Source: Pseudoflavonifractor sp047637855
GTDB lineage: Bacteria > Bacillota > Clostridia > Oscillospirales > Oscillospiraceae
Assembly: GCA_047637855.1 (NCBI GenBank)
Contig: JBLJBF010000048.1
Coordinates: 1-21,484, forward strand
DNA length: 21,484 bases
Direction of reading: 5' to 3'
Shown: piece by piece, positions 1-9,428 of the stretch
Position numbering within the stretch: position 1 is the first letter of the stretch
Layout of the letters: each line of letters starts with the position of its first letter
Program-made: the position numbers and the translations under genes
Notes under the pieces: generated by a model
Seen by the model: the letters and a program-made list of their open reading frames with translations, nothing else
Databases searched by the model: none
What the model was told of the DNA's origin: nothing

Positions 1-3000
1 AGGCGGTTTTTTTGATGGTCACAGTAACCGAGGCATTGGCGACCGCCGCGACCGCGATAGCCTTCACATAGTTCTCAGCGTCGGTCTCGCTGTTGACGGT
101 GCTCTGGGCCACGGAGCCATAGTCCGCACCGTTCACGGCAGTCAGGGCGGCAGTAACGGCTTCGGCGTTGCTCACGCCTGTGTAGGCCGTGGCGGTGATG
201 GCGAGGGTGAGATGACCTGTGACGGCGGAGGTGGAGGTGTCCCCATAGCCCGCCTGGGCTGCTTTTCCGGCTGTGAGATTGACAGCAAAGACACAACTGC
301 CGTTATTCCCGGCGGGTGCGTCCGCGTCTCCCGCCACGGCGGGGGTATAGCTCACTTTGGTAATCACGGCGGTGACAGCGGCGTTATGTTTCCCATCCAC
401 AATGGCCTTGATCGCGGCGAGGGCTTGGGCCTCGGTGGAGACTTGGGCCTGGACGGCGGTGTATTCGGCCCCCTCCACCGCCGTTTTGACGCTATCCACC
501 AAGCTCTGGTTCGCCGCTTTTTCCTGGGCGGCGGTGGTAACAGTTCTCAGCTCGGCCTTGGCCCCGTCCTCCCCGGCGCTTACCTGGCCCAGAACGGTAC
601 AGGCATCCACGGTGGCCTGCCATTTGCCTACGATGTTTGTAATCAGCGCCCAACCCGCGGGGGAGTAGTCGCCCTGGGCCTTATAGGCCGCAATGGCAGC
701 CTTGGCGGCGGTCTTGGCGGCGGCCAGCTCTTCCGCCGTCAACTGGGCGTCGGTCTTGAGGAGATCAATAGCAGCCTTGGCGGCGGTCAGCGCGGTGGTG
801 ACGGCGGCGGTGTTGGCCGCGCTGTCGATGGCGCTCTTGCCCGACGCGACGGCGGCGTCGCGGTCACTTTTCTGATTCGCCCGGTATACCACGGTAGACT
901 TATAGGTCTCCAGCTCGGCCTTGGCGGCGGTTTTGGCGGCGGCCAGTTTCTCGGCGGCTACAGTTACAGTGGTCTTGACGAGTTCGATAGCGGCCTTGGC
1001 GGTACTTAAAGCGCCGGAGATCGCCTCGGTATCGGCGGCGGCCGTGATGGCGGCCCCGCCGCTCTTGCGGGCGGCCTCGATGGCGGCCTTGCCCGCGGCG
1101 TCGTAGTCGCCTTTGCTCTTGTCGGCGGCATAGGTGTTCAGCGCGGCGGTCGCGGCCGCCTTGGCCTCGGCCAACAGCGCCGCGTCGCTCTTCACGGCGG
1201 CCATGGCGGCCAGGGCCCGATCCAGAGCGGCGGTGACGGCGGCCACGCTGGCGGCGGCGCTGATGGCCGTATGCCCGGCGGCTTTAGCGGCATCAATGGT
1301 CTCGCGGTTTGTGATGTAGCCGTCGCCATAATTTATGTAGGCGGCGTTCAACGTGGCCTCAGCCGTGGCTTTTGCCGCCTCCAGGGTCTGAGCGGCCTCC
1401 AGCACGGCGATCCTGGCCAGCAGTACGTCCAGCGTTGTCTTCTCCGCCGTCAGCCTGGCGCGGACCCCGGCCTCCAGCGCGGCGTAGGCCACCAGAGCTT
1501 TGTTCACGGCGGCCTTGTCGGTAATGGTGACATTCTCCGGCGTCTTGCCGAGGATGGCGGACTGGGCTTCTTGATAGGCGCTCGCGGCGGCCTCCCATTC
1601 GGCAGCCTGGTTGGGAACCGCGGTTATGGCGCCCTTGGCGGCATTTAACGCGGCGGTGACGTCAGCGGCAACAGCCACGCCAATGGCCGTCTCGCCGTTT
1701 TTTCGGGCGGTCTCGATGGTGGCCCTGCCCGCGGCTGAGTAGGTGGCGGAGGCCAAGGTCGTGGCGGCATGGGCGTTCAGCTCGTTCTTGGCGGCGGCTT
1801 TGGCCTCGCCAAGGCTGTCTTTCACCATGACGGTGAAGACGGCGGTCTTGCCCTCGTAGGTGACCGTCAGTGTCTGCACGCCCGGAGCACTCGCGGAATA
1901 CCCGGACACCATTCCGTCTGTCAGGGAAACTTTCACGTTGGGGTAGGCCGTCGAGTCGATGTACACCACGGTGAGCTCGCCGCCGGTCAAATTCAGCGTG
2001 GCTCCCTTTTCATGGACCAGATTTGTGGGCAGCGTGGTGACGGCCACAAAACCGACGGTTCGCGCCACCACATTGACAGGGAAGGACGCGGTCTTATCGG
2101 AGGCCGTGACAGTGACCGCCTTCATCCCCGCAGCGGACATATCCACGGTACCGACGGCATAGTCCGTACCCGCCGTCAGCACCCTGGACACGGTGCCGTC
2201 GAACCCGGTGACGGTATAGTACCCGGTGACCACCATGCCCGCGGTGTTCAGTGTTTCTCCCAACGCGTAATTCAGCTTAGTGGGATAAGTGGTGACGGCG
2301 ATGGACTGGAGGGTAATTACGGCGGCCTGAGCAGTTGCGCCGATGACTGTCGCCGTATTGGTCGCCAGAACGGAGGCTGTATTCGTATTGCTGACCGTCG
2401 TGGTCCCGCTGGAGCTGGACACCACGGCCCCCACCTGTGCGGTACCGCCCACGGTAGGCGCGGCGATGCCGGTGACCGTGACAGCCCCAATGGGCGCGCC
2501 CGCGGTAATGGTGGACGTGGCACTGCCGCCCACGCTAATCAGGCCTACAGAGCCGGAGCCGGAGCCGGCGGTTGCAATAGACGGGCTGCCCGCCAGCACG
2601 GTGACACCCGAGCTGCCCTCGGGGTTGGCGTTAACGGTAATACCCGAAACCGTACCCGAGACCACAGGCGCGGAGGCCCCGGAGACCGAGACGCTGCCCG
2701 CATCGGCGGTAATTGCGGTGTTGCCGGAGTTATTCAGGCTGACCGGGCCCACCGTTCCCGTAATGCTGCCCACGGGGCCGTTGGTCGTGATTCTGGAGCT
2801 GTCTGACCTGGCGTCGATCGTCCCCACGCCCACACCGGCCTCGGTGGTGACGCTGCCCAAGGCGAATATCATGGGCAGAATCGCGCCGCCGCTCCCGCTG
2901 CTGATAAGGGTGCCGCCAGCAGCCCCCGCGTTCAGCGTTCCCACCGAGGAGCCGCTGAGCGTGACGGGAGCAGGAGTGGAGCCGAAGGTAGTCAATATAG

Positions 3001-4756
3001 GCGCACTGCTGTTTGTCAGGCTCACGACGCCGGCGGCGGTAATACTGGTGATGACGGTGGTGTTTGTGACGGTGAGCGGGGCGTTGGAGGTGACGCTCCC
3101 CACGCTGGCGCTGCTGCCCGACGCCACCTCAAGGGCCGCGCCGCCAGCTGCGCCGTCTACGTTGACCGCTCCCACCACCGCGCCGCCCGAGAGGAGCACG
3201 CGGCTGCCCTCGACGGGCGTTTCCTGCATGTTAATGGCGCCCACGCTGCCTCCGGCGATATGGCCCGAGTGGATGCCGCCGCCGTGGGTCTCAAGAGTTC
3301 CCACAGTGACGCCGTTGAGGGTGTAATCCCCCGTACCCACGCTGGCGGCGACGGTGATTGTGGTATAGCTGCCCCCGGTCAGCACGGTGCCGGGGGCCGA
3401 AATGGTGATGTTTTCTCCCGTCGGCTCCTGTACGTAGACGGTGGCCGAGGCCACCACGCCGGAGGCCGACTGCACGGCGATGACGGCCTCGCCGCTCTTT
3501 TTCGCGCCCACCCTGCCGTTCGCGTCCACCACGGCCACGGTCTCGTCCGAGCTGGACCAGGCGAGGGTGTCGTTCGCGCCGGTGTTGCGCATGACGGCGA
3601 GGGCCGCACCGTAGGTTCCCGCCGCCATGACCGCGGCCGCGGGGCTGACCGTCATGTCGGTGGTGGCCACGGGGGACACAGGGGGATTTCCGCCGCCGCC
3701 ACCGCCGCCAGAGGCGACGGTCGCTCCGGGCGCGGAGGAAGTACCCACCGGCAAAGCCGTCCCCTCCAGGGTGGCCCCGGTGACACCCGGATTTACGGTG
3801 ATGCCGGTGCCCTTGGGAATGCCCGAGAGGGCCACGCCGTTAGAGCAGATGGTAATGCTGCCCACGGTCGCCTTGTCCTGAAGCTTGAGGGCCACGCCGC
3901 CACCAGGCCTGTCGATGATGACGGCCCCCAGGCTGGAGCTGCTCCGGACGAGAATGGAGTGATCGCCGCCGCCCCGGATCACGGTGCGCCCGGCCACCGT
4001 CACGCTGTCCAGCGTGACGTCACCGTCGCCGATACCGTCGCCCAAAATGAGGTCGCGGGTGAGGGAGACCCTCTTCAGCGTCACGCCGCCCGCCCGGACC
4101 ATAACGGTGCCCTTGGCCGCCTTGTCGTAGACCCCGGGCACATCTATGTAAGAGGAGACGAGCTGGTACATCACCTGGGCAAACTCGGCCCGGGTGATGG
4201 GGGCGGCGGGGTTCAGGCCCGCGCCGTTGCCCTGGATATAGCCGCCCGCAATCAGGGCAGCCATGGCGTCCTCGGCCCAGGGGGCCACGTCGGCCCGGTC
4301 GGAATAGGCGTCCAGCGCCGAGGCGGGGCCTCCCGAGAGCTTCATGGCCCGGGCCAGAATGGTAAAGGCCTCCTGCCGGGTGACGCTGTCCTCGGGCCGG
4401 AGCATCCCGCCGTTCCCGTTGAGCACCCCCATGGCCACCGCTTTGGCCATGTCGGCACGGTACCAGGCCGACGCAGCCACGTCGGCATAGGCGGTCAGGT
4501 CAGATGTGGTTCTGGCCCCAAAGGCCCGAACCACCACCGCAGCCAGCTGGCTGCGGGTCAAAAGTGCCCCGGGCCGGAGCTGTCCGCCGTCGCCGCGGAG
4601 CAGGTCGTTGTCCATAGCCGCCTTCAAGGCGGCATAGGACCAGTCGGTCTCGGCGGGCATGTCCGACACGGCTGCCGCGGCTGCCGGGAAAACGGACATT
4701 CCCAACAGTATGGAGAGTGCCAGAAGGATGGCCAGAGCTTGTCTATATCTGCGCAT
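1..4756 (-). CDS. Giant secreted SLH-domain surface protein with Ig-like and FIVAR-like repeats (3' end outside window)
   Basis: The frame is open for about 1585 codons from the ATG at 4756 to the left edge, so the C-terminus is missing. The start is fixed by an AGGAGG at 4763-4768 and a signal peptide (about residues 1-29: MRRYRQ, a hydrophobic core, then AAAAA). Three SLH repeats follow at about 38-80, 88-140 and 149-202, each with the TRxE/TRxQ-type motif; SLH domains bind pyruvylated cell-wall polymer, so the protein is anchored by its N-terminus. Next come a beta-helix-like stretch (about 215-345), a poly-Gly linker (about 350), a Big_2-type Ig domain (about 366-447), a long Ser/Thr/Gly/Val repeat region with recurring SVG-x-I/V (about 450-820), two further Ig-like domains (about 820-982), and five or six Ala/Lys-rich FIVAR-like helical repeats (about 983-1440). 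It is divergent to the two-component system. Function beyond surface display or adhesion is unknown. Confidence 0.93.
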   Translation of the reverse strand, partial: MRRYRQALAILLALSILLGMSVFPAAAAAVSDMPAETDWSYAALKAAMDNDLLRGDGGQLRPGALLTRSQLAAVVVRAFGARTTSDLTAYADVAASAWYRADMAKAVAMGVLNGNGGMLRPEDSVTRQEAFTILARAMKLSGGPASALDAYSDRADVAPWAEDAMAALIAGGYIQGNGAGLNPAAPITRAEFAQVMYQLVSSYIDVPGVYDKAAKGTVMVRAGGVTLKRVSLTRDLILGDGIGDGDVTLDSVTVAGRTVIRGGGDHSILVRSSSSLGAVIIDRPGGGVALKLQDKATVGSITICSNGVALSGIPKGTGITVNPGVTGATLEGTALPVGTSSAPGATVASGGGGGGGNPPVSPVATTDMTVSPAAAVMAAGTYGAALAVMRNTGANDTLAWSSSDETVAVVDANGRVGAKKSGEAVIAVQSASGVVASATVYVQEPTGENITISAPGTVLTGGSYTTITVAASVGTGDYTLNGVTVGTLETHGGGIHSGHIAGGSVGAINMQETPVEGSRVLLSGGAVVGAVNVDGAAGGAALEVASGSSASVGSVTSNAPLTVTNTTVITSITAAGVVSLTNSSAPILTTFGSTPAPVTLSGSSVGTLNAGAAGGTLISSGSGGAILPMIFALGSVTTEAGVGVGTIDARSDSSRITTNGPVGSITGTVGPVSLNNSGNTAITADAGSVSVSGASAPVVSGTVSGITVNANPEGSSGVTVLAGSPSIATAGSGSGSVGLISVGGSATSTITAGAPIGAVTVTGIAAPTVGGTAQVGAVVSSSSGTTTVSNTNTASVLATNTATVIGATAQAAVITLQSIAVTTYPTKLNYALGETLNTAGMVVTGYYTVTGFDGTVSRVLTAGTDYAVGTVDMSAAGMKAVTVTASDKTASFPVNVVARTVGFVAVTTLPTNLVHEKGATLNLTGGELTVVYIDSTAYPNVKVSLTDGMVSGYSASAPGVQTLTVTYEGKTAVFTVMVKDSLGEAKAAAKNELNAHAATTLASATYSAAGRATIETARKNGETAIGVAVAADVTAALNAAKGAITAVPNQAAEWEAAASAYQEAQSAILGKTPENVTITDKAAVNKALVAYAALEAGVRARLTAEKTTLDVLLARIAVLEAAQTLEAAKATAEATLNAAYINYGDGYITNRETIDAAKAAGHTAISAAASVAAVTAALDRALAAMAAVKSDAALLAEAKAAATAALNTYAADKSKGDYDAAGKAAIEAARKSGGAAITAAADTEAISGALSTAKAAIELVKTTVTVAAEKLAAAKTAAKAELETYKSTVVYRANQKSDRDAAVASGKSAIDSAANTAAVTTALTAAKAAIDLLKTDAQLTAEELAAAKTAAKAAIAAYKAQGDYSPAGWALITNIVGKWQATVDACTVLGQVSAGEDGAKAELRTVTTAAQEKAANQSLVDSVKTAVEGAEYTAVQAQVSTEAQALAAIKAIVDGKHNAAVTAVITKVSYTPAVAGDADAPAGNNGSCVFAVNLTAGKAAQAGYGDTSTSAVTGHLTLAITATAYTGVSNAEAVTAALTAVNGADYGSVAQSTVNSETDAENYVKAIAVAAVANASVTVTIKKTA

Positions 4757-4911
4757 AATGATCCTCCTCTTGTGGTCGTAACAAATGGGTATGGCGATAC
4801 GCTTGTATTTTAACACAGCCCCTCTGCGGCGTGTTCCTATAAATAGTAGGAGCGGCCGTTTTTTGGGATACGGCAGGCCGATAAAAAAATGTCGTCGGGC
4901 AAAATCGACTG

Positions 4912-4940
4912 ATGACTTTTTCGGGCGAATATTGTATAAT
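4912..4940 (+). promoter_or_regulatory. Sigma-A-type promoter of the histidine kinase operon
   Basis: ATGACT (4912-4917, 4 of 6 matches to TTGACA) is separated by 17 bases from a perfect TATAAT (4935-4940). Transcription would start near 4947, about 30 bases before the kinase start at 4979. It lies in the 222-base gap shared with the divergent SLH gene. No comparably good promoter was seen for the SLH gene; the TAAAAT on the minus strand (4807-4812) has no convincing -35. Confidence 0.6.
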
Positions 4941-4978
4941 ATGTCAAACTCCAACCTTATCGTATGCAGGGGGCCTTT

Positions 4979-6373
4979 ATGGTATTTACGGCATTGCTCT
5001 GGCTGCTCTCCCTTGTCATATTTCTGTCGGACAGACGCAACAAGGCCAACCGCTGGTGCGCCGTCAGCGGCCTGCTCTTCAGTCTGGGAACCTTTAAGGA
5101 ATACCTCTTCTACGACGTGGTTCCCCGGCTCGCGGAGCAGGTCGCCATCCCGGAGTTTGAGCGGCTCGCCGAGGGCGGCTACAGCATTATGACGGCGGCG
5201 CTGTACACCCTTGTCATGCCCTGCCTGTTTGTATTCGCGCTGTATTTTGACGAGTACCAGGTGCTCCGCCCCCGGAGGTTCCGAATTTTTCAGGCCCTCG
5301 CGCTCTGCCTTCCGCTGCCGCTGATGCTGCTGTTCCCCCCGCTGATGACCAGGACGCTCCAGCACACCAGCCTGTTCTTTTGGTACACCATGAGCGCCTA
5401 TAATCTCACCTACGGCATCCTCACCACGGTCCTCATGGTGCGGGCGGTGGTGCGGGAGCGGTGGACGGCCAGGCGCAGGGAAAAGCGGCGCATCGACCTT
5501 GTTGTGCTGCCCCCCGTCTGGTTTTGGCTGGTCACCATCTTTGTCGTTCACCCCCTGCGTCTGGAGACACTCTTCAAGGTCTGGCAGGGGAACGTGTACC
5601 TGATGGGCACCATCGTGGCCTTCTACATCGCGGCTGCCTTTCGGGAGGGGATGATGGGCCTTCGCCTCCGGGGCGAGCCCTATCGGTGGGACGATTCGGA
5701 CCGGGACGTGGACAGGAGTGCCCGCTACACAAGCCATATGCTCAAAAGCGAAGTAAACAAAATCGAGTGGTGCATGGAAAATTTGGCGGCCCGGTCGGAC
5801 GGGGAGACTCCCGAGGAGCTGGTTATGATCGGCAGGTCGGTGGAGCATCTGAAGAGCTTTGTCCATAAGACCCGGCTCTACTCCAGCGAGATCCTGCTCG
5901 AGCCAACACCCTGTGTCCTGCGAGAGCTGGTGGAGCGCTCCATCGAGCTGTGCAGGGCGAATCTGGGGAGCGAGATCTGTTTTGAGGTCCTGTGCGGCGA
6001 CGAGATGGTTCTGTGCGACAGCGGCCATATCATAGAGGTACTGAATAACCTCATCTCCAACGCGGTCGAGGCCATGGACCGGCGCGGGACCATTACCTTC
6101 ATATCCGACGGGACCGCCTCCCGGAAGTACCGTGTTCTGCGCGTCCGGGACAGCGGCTGCGGGATTCCGCGGGAGCATCTGCGCCGGCTCTTCGACCCCT
6201 ACTTCAGTACAAAGGCCTCCAGCTCTCACTTTGGTCTGGGGCTTGCCTATTGTTTCAACGTGATGCGGCGGCATAACGGCTATATCGACGTACAGAGCAG
6301 GGAGGGCGAAGGGTCCGTATTTTCGCTCTATTTCCCCAGGCAGAGACGGATAAAAATGGGGGATCTTCTTTGA
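4979..6373 (+). CDS. Membrane sensor histidine kinase with seven predicted transmembrane segments
   Basis: This 464-residue protein has about seven hydrophobic segments in its N-terminal half (roughly residues 2-220), with no large extracellular loop. A short helical region follows with a candidate phospho-acceptor His253 (SHMLKSEVNKIEW). The C-terminal HATPase domain has an N box (NNLISNAVEAM, about 354-364), G1 (DSGCGIP, about 390), F box (LFDPYFSTK) and G2 (GLGLAYC, about 419), so catalysis should be intact. I chose ATG 4979 over the in-frame ATG 4964 because AGGGGG sits five bases before 4979 and nothing resembling a ribosome site precedes 4964. The stop overlaps the response regulator start by four bases, so the two are co-translated partners. 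The signal is unknown; the divergent SLH gene is a possible target. Confidence 0.88.
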   Translation: MVFTALLWLLSLVIFLSDRRNKANRWCAVSGLLFSLGTFKEYLFYDVVPRLAEQVAIPEFERLAEGGYSIMTAALYTLVMPCLFVFALYFDEYQVLRPRRFRIFQALALCLPLPLMLLFPPLMTRTLQHTSLFFWYTMSAYNLTYGILTTVLMVRAVVRERWTARRREKRRIDLVVLPPVWFWLVTIFVVHPLRLETLFKVWQGNVYLMGTIVAFYIAAAFREGMMGLRLRGEPYRWDDSDRDVDRSARYTSHMLKSEVNKIEWCMENLAARSDGETPEELVMIGRSVEHLKSFVHKTRLYSSEILLEPTPCVLRELVERSIELCRANLGSEICFEVLCGDEMVLCDSGHIIEVLNNLISNAVEAMDRRGTITFISDGTASRKYRVLRVRDSGCGIPREHLRRLFDPYFSTKASSSHFGLGLAYCFNVMRRHNGYIDVQSREGEGSVFSLYFPRQRRIKMGDLL

Positions 6374-6954
6374 GCGATAAAATTCGCCTGCTCTTGGCGG
6401 ATGACGACCCTGATTTTGCCTTCCTGGTCAGGCGTATGACAGAGCGGGAGCCCGACCTTGAGCTGGTCTGCCACGCGGTCAATAAGGACGACGCCGTCCG
6501 TCTCAGCGGCGAGCTGCGGCCCGACATCGTGCTGATGGACCTGTGCCTCTCCGGCTCAGGTTTCGAGGGGATCGGGGCCTCCCGCGAGATCTGCCGCCGG
6601 ACCGACGCCCGGGTCATCATTCTGACCTCCTATGAGCATCCGCGGACGGTGGTGGACTCGTGCGTGATGAGTATGGCGTCGGGCTACCTGTTCAAGAGCC
6701 AGTTCAACATTCTGGCCGACACCATCCGGGATACCCTGCGCGGACACACCCCCGAGCTTTGCCTGATCAACTCCCTGATTCTCGCGCAGCTCTCTCCGGC
6801 CGAGCGCGCCATTTTTGACGCGATGCTGGACAACGGCAGCTATACCCGCTCCTCCCAGAAAACCATCGCAAACCAAAAGACCAACGTGTACAGAAAGCTC
6901 GGGGTAAAAAACCAAAGCGAGCTTCTGCATCTATGGTCCAGGCGGGTCCGGTGA
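6370..6954 (+). CDS. LuxR/NarL-type response regulator
   Basis: This 194-residue protein starts at a TTG that overlaps the kinase stop (TTGA), with GGGGGA six bases upstream. The receiver domain (about 1-120) has the acidic pair D11-D13, phospho-acceptor Asp57 (IVLMDLCLS), Thr86 (ILTS) and Lys109 (LFKS), all the residues needed for phosphorylation. The C-terminus (about 140-190) is a LuxR-like helix-turn-helix: LSPAERAIFDAM, then KTIANQKTNVYRKLGV. This recognition region is shorter and less canonical than in NarL, but it has the usual TxxNVYRKLGVKxQSEL ending. It is probably a DNA-binding transcription regulator activated by the upstream kinase. The operon ends just after it at a strong terminator. 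Confidence 0.9.
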   Translation: MSDKIRLLLADDDPDFAFLVRRMTEREPDLELVCHAVNKDDAVRLSGELRPDIVLMDLCLSGSGFEGIGASREICRRTDARVIILTSYEHPRTVVDSCVMSMASGYLFKSQFNILADTIRDTLRGHTPELCLINSLILAQLSPAERAIFDAMLDNGSYTRSSQKTIANQKTNVYRKLGVKNQSELLHLWSRRVR

Positions 6955-6989
6955 GTCTCCCCGGCTCTGCCTCCCCATTTCCCACATTA

Positions 6990-7029
6990 AATGCCCCGCG
7001 GACCAGTGTCCGCGGGGCATTTTGTTTTT
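6990..7029 (+). terminator. Intrinsic terminator of the two-component operon
   Basis: A perfect 14-bp stem (6990-7003 with 7008-7021, core GCCCCGCGGAC) and a 4-base loop (CAGT) are followed by TTTGTTTTT. It lies 36 bases after the response regulator stop, between convergent genes, and ends 17 bases before the end of serA. On the minus strand the run after the stem is poor in T, so it mainly serves the plus strand. Confidence 0.9.
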
Positions 7030-7045
7030 CTGACGCTTCCTGCTC

Positions 7046-8215
7046 TTACCGCTCCAGCACCCGTACGCGCAGCGTGCCGTCGAGGGTCTTGATCTCCTCC
7101 ACCAGCGCTTCGCCGACTCTGGCGTTGATGTCCACCACGGTGTAGGCGTATTCTCCCTTGGACTTGTTGGTCATGTTCTCCACATTGACACACTTCTTGG
7201 AGAGCACGCCGGTAATGGCGGCGATGGTACCGGGGATATTGCGGTGGATGATGCACAGCCGGGCGATGCCGCTCCACTCCTGCTCCAAAGTGGGCAAATT
7301 GACGCTGTTTTGGATGTTGCCGTTCTCCAGGTAGTCCCGCAGCTCCTTGGCCGCCATGACGGCGCAGTTGTCCTCGCTCTCAGGAGTGGAGGCCCCCAGA
7401 TGGGGCAGCGCCGCCACGCCCTCGGTGAGGGCGAGACGGGTGGTGGGGAAGTCGGTCACGTACCGGGCCACCTTTCCCCCCGCCAAAGCGGCAATAATGT
7501 CGTCGTCGTCCACCAGCTCGCCTCTGGACAGGTTGATGACGCGCACCCCGTCGCGCATCTTCTCAATAGCCGCGGCATTGAGAAAGCCCTTGGTGGCGGC
7601 CATGTAAGGTATGTGGATAGAGAGATAGTCGGCGTTCTGGTAGACCTCCTCGGCGCTCTTCGCCACCTTGATGTGCCGGTCCAGCCGCAGGGCGTTGTCC
7701 ACCGAGAGATAGGGGTCATACCCGTAGACCTCCATCCCCAGGGAGAGAGCCACGTTACACACCAAGGCCCCGATGGCCCCCAGGCCGATGACGCCCAGCT
7801 TCTTGCGGTAGAGCTCGGGCCCTACGAATGCGGCCTTGCCCTTCTCCACCACGTCGGCCACCTCGACGCCCGAGGCGGCCTGCTCCTTCACCCAGGCCAG
7901 GCCCCCCGCAATGTCCCGGGAGGCCAGCAGCATGGCGCAGATGACCAGCTCCTTGACGGCGTTGGCGTTGGCGCCGGGGGTGTTAAAAACCACGATCCCC
8001 GCCTCGCTGCACCTGTCGATGGGGATATTGTTCACGCCGGCTCCCGCGCGGGCGATGGCCTGTAAACTGTCCGGAAACGGATAGTCGTGCAGCTTGGCCG
8101 AACGGACCAGAATTCCGTCCTCCCCATCCAGCGCGTCGCCCACGGTGAACTCCCCCTCGGGCAGTTCGGCCAGCCCTATGGCGGCAATTTTATTTAAAGT
8201 TTTAACGCGGAACAT
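7046..8215 (-). CDS. serA: D-3-phosphoglycerate dehydrogenase (single ACT domain form)
   Basis: This 389-residue enzyme oxidises 3-phosphoglycerate with NAD+ to 3-phosphohydroxypyruvate, the first step of serine synthesis. The NAD-binding motif GLGAIG is at 144-149, the catalytic Arg at 231 (LSRGELV) and the catalytic His at 272 (LPHLGAST). A C-terminal ACT domain (about 319-388, starting LCIIHRNIPGT) probably mediates allosteric control by an amino acid. The usual catalytic Glu region reads VTDFP, as I recall for the short clostridial subfamily. The ATG at 8215 was chosen because GGGAGG lies eight bases upstream; five further upstream codons are open but contain that ribosome site. It is the second gene of an operon with serC, 41 bases away. 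Confidence 0.93.
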   Translation of the reverse strand: MFRVKTLNKIAAIGLAELPEGEFTVGDALDGEDGILVRSAKLHDYPFPDSLQAIARAGAGVNNIPIDRCSEAGIVVFNTPGANANAVKELVICAMLLASRDIAGGLAWVKEQAASGVEVADVVEKGKAAFVGPELYRKKLGVIGLGAIGALVCNVALSLGMEVYGYDPYLSVDNALRLDRHIKVAKSAEEVYQNADYLSIHIPYMAATKGFLNAAAIEKMRDGVRVINLSRGELVDDDDIIAALAGGKVARYVTDFPTTRLALTEGVAALPHLGASTPESEDNCAVMAAKELRDYLENGNIQNSVNLPTLEQEWSGIARLCIIHRNIPGTIAAITGVLSKKCVNVENMTNKSKGEYAYTVVDINARVGEALVEEIKTLDGTLRVRVLER

Positions 8216-8233
8216 CGTATATCCTCCCAAAAC

Positions 8234-8254
8234 GGGCGGGTTAAAAACCCGCCC
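8234..8254 (-). promoter_or_regulatory. Hairpin in the serC-serA intergenic gap
   Basis: A perfect 9-bp inverted repeat (GGGCGGGTT / AACCCGCCC, loop of three) fills most of the 41-base gap. Reading towards serA, it is followed by GTTTT and then directly by the serA ribosome site GGGAGG. Four Ts are too few for an efficient terminator. It may be a leaky terminator, an mRNA-stability element, or a structure that limits access to the serA start. Confidence 0.55.
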
Positions 8255-8256
8255 TA

Positions 8257-9342
8257 TTAATTATTTTTGTCAAACGCTTTGATAAACTCGCACAGCTTCT
8301 CCACGCCCTCGGCGGGCATGGCGTTGTAGATGCTGGCCCGCATACCGCCCACGTTGCGGTGCCCCTTCAGATTGGTAAACCCGGCGGCGGCGGCGGCCGA
8401 GACGAATTTAGCGTCCAGCTCCTCGCTCCCGGTGCGGAACACCACGTTCATGTCCGACCGGCTGCCCGGCAGCGTGGGGCAGGTGAAGAGACGGGCGGCG
8501 TCCAGGGTCTCGTAAAGCATAGCCGCCTTGCCGCGCTTGATCTTCTCCATCCCGGCGATGCCCCCCTGTTCCTCCAGCCAGTCCAGGGTCAGCCCCAGCA
8601 TATAGATGCACCAGCAGGGGGGCGTGTTGTACATGGAGTCCTTGTCTACCATCAGCTTGTAGTCCATCATCATGGGGGTGTAGGGCAGCGCGCCGCCCGC
8701 CAAGTCTCTGCGGATGACGACCACCGTGAGGCCCGCCGGGGCCATGTTCTTCTGCGCCCCCGCGTAGATGATGCCGTACCGGGACACATCCACCTGCCGG
8801 GACAGGATATCGGACGACATATCGCACACCAGCGGCACCGCCCCCGTCTCGGGGACGTACTGCCACTCGGTGCCGTAGATGGTGTTGTTGGCGCAGTAAT
8901 GGAAGTAACCGGCCCCGGGGTCCAGCTTCAACTCCTCCTGGGCCGGGATATAGGTATGGTTCTTATCTTCGGAGGAGGCCGCCAGGCTTACCGCGCCGTA
9001 CTTCTTGGCCTCCTTATAGGCGACACCGGAGAAATTGCCGGTGACGGCGTAGTCCGCCTTCCCCGTCCGCCCCATCAGATTGAGGGGCACCATGGAGAAT
9101 TGGGACGACGCGCCCCCCTGGAGAAAGAGGATCTCATACGCCTCGGGTATGGCCATGAGCGCGCGCAGCTTTTCCTTCGTGTCCACAAAGATCTTGTCGA
9201 AGACTTTAGATCGGTGACTCATCTCCATCACTGACATACCGGAGCCCTGATAATTGGTGATTTCCGCTCCAGCCCTCTCCAACGCCTCCAGAGGAAGCAT
9301 GGACGGACCCGCTGAGAAATTGAACACGCGCTGGTCTGACAT
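8257..9342 (-). CDS. serC: Phosphoserine aminotransferase
   Basis: This 361-residue PLP enzyme of aminotransferase class V transfers the amino group of glutamate to 3-phosphohydroxypyruvate, giving phosphoserine (second step of serine synthesis; also used in B6 synthesis in some bacteria). The N-terminus FNFSAGPSMLP is the family hallmark. The PLP-binding lysine is K198 in YAGAQKNMAPAG, the same position as in the E. coli enzyme. The start at 9342 (MSDQRVFNFSAGP) has AAAGGGTGA about six bases upstream; an in-frame ATG at 9360 is less well placed. It leads the serC-serA operon under a consensus promoter with a long structured leader. Confidence 0.95.
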   Translation of the reverse strand: MSDQRVFNFSAGPSMLPLEALERAGAEITNYQGSGMSVMEMSHRSKVFDKIFVDTKEKLRALMAIPEAYEILFLQGGASSQFSMVPLNLMGRTGKADYAVTGNFSGVAYKEAKKYGAVSLAASSEDKNHTYIPAQEELKLDPGAGYFHYCANNTIYGTEWQYVPETGAVPLVCDMSSDILSRQVDVSRYGIIYAGAQKNMAPAGLTVVVIRRDLAGGALPYTPMMMDYKLMVDKDSMYNTPPCWCIYMLGLTLDWLEEQGGIAGMEKIKRGKAAMLYETLDAARLFTCPTLPGSRSDMNVVFRTGSEELDAKFVSAAAAAGFTNLKGHRNVGGMRASIYNAMPAEGVEKLCEFIKAFDKNN

Positions 9343-9428
9343 TTGAGTCACCCTTTCCATTTTGAGTGGTACTGCTAAACCCCGCCCGCATACAAATAAT
9401 TTATGCCGCGGACAAAATTTATGAGAAT

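Noticed and set aside
212..4813. Several long plus-strand open frames (212-1009, 1769-2806, 2343-3326, 3260-4813)
   Set aside because: They are antisense to the continuous SLH gene, have low-complexity Gly/Ala/His-rich translations and lack ribosome sites. The minus strand gives recognisable signal peptide, SLH and Ig domains.
4964..4978. ATG 4964 as the kinase start
   Set aside because: No ribosome site upstream, while AGGGGG is five bases before ATG 4979.
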